Position numbers and translations under genes: made by a program
NCBI GenBank assembly: GCA_963751615.1
Contig: CAVVVG010000005.1
Coordinates: 1,860,001 to 1,924,000 of the forward strand
Direction: 5' to 3'
Origin: Palsa-892 sp963751615
GTDB lineage: Bacteria; Pseudomonadota; Alphaproteobacteria; Rhizobiales; Xanthobacteraceae
Length of the DNA stretch: 64,000 nt
Notes under the pieces: generated by a model
What the model was told of the DNA's origin: nothing
Seen by the model: the letters and a program-made list of their open reading frames with translations, nothing else
Database searches by the model: none
Shown here: piece after piece, positions 60,110-64,000 of the stretch
Numbering within the stretch: position 1 is the first letter of the stretch
How the letters are laid out: each line of letters begins with the position of its first letter

Positions 60110-61714
60110 TTACGGTCTCTTGGATTGTTCGGCATAGAACACTTTCACATCCGCGGTAAATTCGATGCGGGAGGGTCGCGCTGTATAAAGCATATGTCCG
60201 CCGCGATAGACCTTGAGCTTTACACGATCTTGGACGCCCGTGCTTGGAAGATGGTTGATGACATATTTATTGACCGCATAGGGAGTGACCAAGTCACTAT
60301 AACCGTGTGCTATCATCAAGCGAAACGAAGGATTCACCGACAAGAGTTGCCGGATGTCGTCGCTGACACTGGCTGTCGCCCGGCCGGCGCGAGCGCCATT
60401 ACCCCGGCCGGTTCCCCAGCCCCATTTGCTAGCCACGTCTTCGGCAAGAAGCGTGTAGGTCATTTCGGTCTTGAAGCCGAGCTGATCCCGCGCATAGCCG
60501 ACAAAAGCGCCTCCATAGGCACGCACGAAACCATCAAGGACCGGATCGTCTCCTCTCGCAGAATCCGATTCCGGAAATGGGTCGGGCACTGCAACGGTCA
60601 CATCGTACCGACTTACAATCGCATTGTTGCTTTCGCGCAAATGTTTGACGTACTCGTCGCGCACAAAACCCCGCGTTCTCCGGACGATATCGACCGGAAG
60701 ACCCGTCAGTTGTGCAACGCGTGTGTAAAAGGCTTGTGCCGCTGCCCCCTCTGGGGGCGGCCCGGCAAGGGTTGTCAAATAATCAGTTAGTGAGAACTTT
60801 TCGGCAGCTTGGATTTCACTTTCGCTGAATTCATTGCGACGCTCGAGCTCGGATGCAGCCAATGAAGGCAACTGAAGTGCTGCTCCGAGAGCAAATCGAC
60901 TTGCTCCAAATTGAAGCGAGCCTTCGAGAATTGGCGACACCATAACAATCCCGGAAGTGATGATTCCCTGATCTTGCTGAAGCGCCTCGGCAACCTTGAC
61001 GGCACGAAACCCGCCGTAACTTTCGCCAAGAAGGTACTTGGGCGACAAAGCTCGACCATGGTGGGAGAGATAAAGAGCTATAATCTTTGCAATGGCCTGA
61101 GCGTCCTGACTCACATCGTAGAAGCTTGCAGCATCATCCGATTTCGCGGTACGGCTCCAACCCGTGCCAATTGGATCAATCAAAACGAGATCAGTGAATT
61201 CCAACCAGCTCTGCGGATTGTCGATCAACTTGGCATTGACGCCGTCGCGTCCAGTCGGCCCAAATTCGAGAATTTTCGGACCTACCAATCCAAGATGAAG
61301 GAAGGCCGAAGCAGCACCGGGTCCGCCATTGAATACAAAAGTCAGAGGACGAGTGGGTGCTTGGTTTTTAGCGACATAACTGGTGTAGAAAACCGCAGCC
61401 GACCGCTCGCCAGTTTGTGCGAAAAGACTTAGCGTGCCTGCTGTTGCGGTGTAAGCGAGCTTTTGAACGCCAGTGTCGAGAATATTTTCAGTAATAGAAT
61501 CCGGGGGCAACAAGGAAAGGATGCCAGGTCCAACCGGCTTCGCTAACTCAGCCGGACTGCTAGTAGGACGATTGTCACCGGCAGGATGCGATTGGACCGA
61601 AATGTCCCCGCGGTGAAACTGTTCGCCCGAGCGGTCCGTTGAACTTTCCTGCGCAGTTGTGCCGACCGGGAATAGAACAAGGGCAAAGGTCAATATATAT
61701 GGACGAAAAAGCAT
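60110..61714 (-). CDS. Peptidase S10 (serine carboxypeptidase) family protein
   Basis: About 534 residues. Signal peptide MLFRPYILTFALVLFPVGTTAQ. The S10 signatures are PLTFVFNGGPGAASAFLHLGLVGP near residue 125, the nucleophile in LLGESYGGFRAVKVAEAL, the Asp in IAHGYSDLVTPY and the His in YRGGHMLYTARPS near the C-terminus. It removes C-terminal residues from peptides, presumably in the periplasm. Three tandem ATGs (61720, 61717, 61714) follow GGAGGAG; 61714 gives the best spacing and the cleanest signal peptide. Convergent with the lipase gene; the 160-base gap between them holds no gene I recognise. Confidence 0.9.
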   Translation of the reverse strand: MLFRPYILTFALVLFPVGTTAQESSTDRSGEQFHRGDISVQSHPAGDNRPTSSPAELAKPVGPGILSLLPPDSITENILDTGVQKLAYTATAGTLSLFAQTGERSAAVFYTSYVAKNQAPTRPLTFVFNGGPGAASAFLHLGLVGPKILEFGPTGRDGVNAKLIDNPQSWLEFTDLVLIDPIGTGWSRTAKSDDAASFYDVSQDAQAIAKIIALYLSHHGRALSPKYLLGESYGGFRAVKVAEALQQDQGIITSGIVMVSPILEGSLQFGASRFALGAALQLPSLAASELERRNEFSESEIQAAEKFSLTDYLTTLAGPPPEGAAAQAFYTRVAQLTGLPVDIVRRTRGFVRDEYVKHLRESNNAIVSRYDVTVAVPDPFPESDSARGDDPVLDGFVRAYGGAFVGYARDQLGFKTEMTYTLLAEDVASKWGWGTGRGNGARAGRATASVSDDIRQLLSVNPSFRLMIAHGYSDLVTPYAVNKYVINHLPSTGVQDRVKLKVYRGGHMLYTARPSRIEFTADVKVFYAEQSKRP

Positions 61715-61974
61715 CATCATCTCCTCCATCACCTCAGACCGACAATGACCTGATGGATATTTTGGACCTGTTATGCTTACTGAAAACCTCAGCCGGTGAT
61801 CATTTCTATTTTACCAGACGATATTTGCTGATCCGAAGTAAAAATTTCCTGATTGGCAGATATAATTTTTAGTTATTGAATGTTTTCAAATACCGATCTC
61901 GAATTCGCAGAATCGGCAAAATGAAACTTTATTGTCAGCTGAACTTCCAAAACGGACGGCATTTCGGGGCGACG

Positions 61975-62256
61975 ATGCGTCAAACCTTCGTGATCATAGT
62001 GGTAACCCTTACGCTCAATGCGGTTTCAGTATTTGCCGATATGCTTAGCCTAACGAAAGACGTCAGGTTCTGCCCGAGTTGGGCAGAAGCGCATGAACGC
62101 ACTTTGGCCAGCCTAAATAACGGTTATCCACCTTATCCGGTAAAATGGAAGGGCTGCATTTGGCTTAAACGAGGTACGAGGGTCGACGTGATCGGTCGAG
62201 ACAATTCGTTTACAGAAATCATCTTCAGCGGAAAACATTGGTTCGCGGACGAATAA
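61975..62256 (+). CDS. Small secreted hypothetical protein
   Basis: 93 residues from the ATG at 61975. A signal peptide (MRQTFVIIVVTLTLNAVSVFA) precedes a small domain with one Cys pair: VRFCPSWAEAH ... VKWKGCIWLKRGTRVDVIGRDNSFTEIIFSGKHWFADE. The second half looks like a small SH3-like beta barrel (alternating pattern, IIFSGKHWF). An upstream in-frame ATG at 61876 would remove the export signal from the N-terminus. No family name recognised. Divergent from the carboxypeptidase gene. Confidence 0.65.
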   Translation: MRQTFVIIVVTLTLNAVSVFADMLSLTKDVRFCPSWAEAHERTLASLNNGYPPYPVKWKGCIWLKRGTRVDVIGRDNSFTEIIFSGKHWFADE

Positions 62257-62497
62257 GTCTTTAAATAGCGTGCGGCCGGCAGGTTCAAAAGCAAAAGACT
62301 GGGGCTTCACCAAGAGTAATCTAACGCCATTGTGTTGGTTGAAAATTATGCGATGATAATGTGGCTTGGATCAAGGAACGAACAAGAATAGCTACCGAGG
62401 ATTTGGGCTCCTAAATCCGGCAATTGGGCGCCTTAGCGCTGCGTCAATGCCGCCACCGGGGTAGTTTGATGAATTAAAAATACGGTTGGAGAAGGCG

Positions 62498-64000
62498 ATG
62501 CTCTCAACCATGAAATTTTTATCGACGACTGTCACGCTTGCGACGCTGACGATACTTTTCGCGCCAAATACCGCTAACGCGGAGCAATCCAGATCAGCGA
62601 CAAAAGCTACTTCGACCAGCGTCGCGTGGGGTGCGCCGGAGGGTCAGAAATGCGTCGAGTGCCACAAGCCGATGAACCCGGCTTTGACTGAGGAGTGGCG
62701 CGCCGGGGCGCATGGCCGGAAAGGTATCAACTGCTACGACTGTCACCGTGCCACGAAGACCAATCCGGGCGCGTTCGAGCACAATGGCTTCGTGATATCT
62801 GTGATCGTGTCGCCCAAGGACTGCGGCCGTTGCCACCAGAAGGAAGTTGACGAGCAGAAGGGAAGTCACCACGCAAAGGCGGGAGAAATTCTCGCCTCGC
62901 TTGATAATTTTCTTGGCGAAGTGGTTGGGGGTCCCCCAGCCGTCGCGGTTGGCTGTTTCCAGTGCCACGGCTCAACGGTAAAAGTTCTGCCAGGTGGTAA
63001 GTTCGATCCTGCGACCTGGCCGAACACCGGTATTGGGCGCATCAATCCGGACGGCAGTGCGGGAAGCTGCACCGCGTGCCACACACGCCATCGCTTCTCA
63101 AAGGCACAGGCCCGCGAGCCACAGACCTGCGGCAAGTGCCACCTCGGCCCTGACCATCCGCAGATGGAGATTTACCAAGAGTCCAAGCATGGCATCCTAT
63201 GGGAGGCCAATAAGCCGCATCTCAACCTCGAGCGCGGCACCTGGCGGGTGGGCGTTGACTATACCGCCGCGCCGTCATGCGCGACCTGTCATATGAGCGC
63301 AACACGTACACAGGGCGTGACGCACGATGTCGGCGAACGCATCAGCTGGACGCTACGACCAGCGATCTCGACCAAGCTCAACATGGTCGTGTTCGATGAT
63401 TTGAGCAAAGAGGATCGTCCCGAAGGCGCTGCATTACCGAATGTCGGTGACGAGATCAAAGGCCGCGACGGTGTCGCCCGCAAGGTACTGCGTGTGCTCA
63501 CTTGGCAGCAGCGGCGGGAGCGCATGCAAGACGTGTGCAGCGGATGTCACGCGGGCGGTCTAGTGGACGGCTTCTACAAGCAATTTGATGATTTAGTAGT
63601 GTTCTATAACGACAAATTTGCGAAGCCTGCGACAGCTATCATGGGCGAGCTCTACAAGGCCAACAAGCTCACTTCCGCGCCAATGGATGAAAAACTCGAA
63701 TGGATCTATTACGAGCTCTGGCACCATGAGGGCCGCCGTGCGCGGCACGGTGCTTCGATGTCCGGCCCCGATTACGCGTGGTGGCACGGGATCTACGAGG
63801 TTGCGAAGACGTTCTATCTACAGTTCATCCCGGAGATGAAACAGGTGGCCGGCGAACCACTCGCCACCGAGCTGTTGGAAAAATACGTGTACAGCCAACC
63901 GGGCCATCGCTGGCTCAAGGAAGGCATGAGCAAGGAACAGTTGCAGAAGATCCAGGAATTCTACCGCGAGCGCTATGGCGAGCAGGGTGACAAAAAATAG
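62498..64000 (+). CDS. Octaheme c-type cytochrome, hydroxylamine oxidoreductase-like
   Basis: 500 residues, complete; the stop is the last codon of the window. GGAG 6 bases upstream supports the ATG at 62498, and a signal peptide ends ANTANA. Eight CXXCH motifs are visible (CVECH, CYDCH, CGRCH, CFQCH, CTACH, CGKCH, CATCH, CSGCH) near residues 52, 79, 109, 153, 191, 211, 261 and 347, the number and spacing of the HAO family. After the last heme comes ELWHHEGRRARHGASMSGPDYAWWHG; the Tyr in PDY is a candidate for the residue that cross-links the catalytic heme in true HAO. Activity could be hydroxylamine oxidation or a reductive N/S reaction. No terminal membrane anchor. Its partners lie beyond the window. 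Confidence 0.88.
   Translation: MLSTMKFLSTTVTLATLTILFAPNTANAEQSRSATKATSTSVAWGAPEGQKCVECHKPMNPALTEEWRAGAHGRKGINCYDCHRATKTNPGAFEHNGFVISVIVSPKDCGRCHQKEVDEQKGSHHAKAGEILASLDNFLGEVVGGPPAVAVGCFQCHGSTVKVLPGGKFDPATWPNTGIGRINPDGSAGSCTACHTRHRFSKAQAREPQTCGKCHLGPDHPQMEIYQESKHGILWEANKPHLNLERGTWRVGVDYTAAPSCATCHMSATRTQGVTHDVGERISWTLRPAISTKLNMVVFDDLSKEDRPEGAALPNVGDEIKGRDGVARKVLRVLTWQQRRERMQDVCSGCHAGGLVDGFYKQFDDLVVFYNDKFAKPATAIMGELYKANKLTSAPMDEKLEWIYYELWHHEGRRARHGASMSGPDYAWWHGIYEVAKTFYLQFIPEMKQVAGEPLATELLEKYVYSQPGHRWLKEGMSKEQLQKIQEFYRERYGEQGDKK

Overview
The window reads as chromosome of an alphaproteobacterium of the order Hyphomicrobiales (Rhizobiales), close to the Bradyrhizobium/Rhodopseudomonas group. This rests on protein character, on the gene order xseB-dxs-tlyA-rRNA methyltransferase ... 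aroC-fabI-DnaJ-lipoprotein-pdxH, and on intergenic repeats (AATTCCCTGTT arrays, GGTTCGATC-type elements, spurious 'FGGKAD'-type frames) that I associate with that group. This is recognition by eye, not a database result.

Region 1 (1-18.9 kb) is compact housekeeping: DNA repair (xseB), isoprenoid precursor synthesis (dxs), rRNA methylation (tlyA and a TrmA/RumA-type enzyme), riboflavin (ribB), chorismate (aroC), fatty acid synthesis (fabI), a CbpA-like co-chaperone, PLP salvage (pdxH), Mg transport (corA), envelope enzymes (L,D-transpeptidase, extensin-like protein), an acyl-CoA ligase, a metallo-beta-lactamase-fold hydrolase and a cold-shock protein. dxs and tlyA each carry a single-base frameshift near the 3' end. 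The block closes with tRNA-Pro(CGG) and tRNA-Gln(TTG).

Region 2 (19.2-26.2 kb) is one catabolic-looking operon: a complete five-gene branched-chain-amino-acid-type ABC importer, an alpha/beta hydrolase and a MarR regulator. A perfect inverted repeat in front of the operon is a candidate operator.

Region 3 (26.2-41.3 kb) is accessory. It holds an IS with an integrase-core transposase, a glutathione transferase, a frameshifted CNB/thioredoxin-reductase-like flavoprotein paired with a UBP-type zinc-finger protein, several alpha/beta hydrolases (one fused to a LuxR domain), a methyltransferase bracketed by about 135-bp direct repeats, an EamA transporter and an alanine-rich L,D-transpeptidase bracketed by tRNA-T-arm-like repeats. 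A solitary clpP and an IS remnant follow.

Region 4 (41.3-50.7 kb) carries a large FAD/Fe-S dehydrogenase, an isochorismatase-family remnant, an AI-2E-type transporter, small stress or envelope proteins (DUF6496, DUF883, holin-like), a strong terminator, two copies of a 21-bp-periodic repeat, and an HtrA-like protease.

Region 5 (50.8-57.0 kb) looks metabolic: an SBP56/methanethiol-oxidase-type protein with a membrane protein on one strand, facing a ThDP enzyme, a BASS-family transporter and an NAD-dependent epimerase on the other.

Region 6 (57.2-64.0 kb) holds small conserved proteins, a GlsB-like membrane protein, a lipase-like lipoprotein, a serine carboxypeptidase and, at the very end, an octaheme c-type cytochrome of the hydroxylamine-oxidoreductase type.
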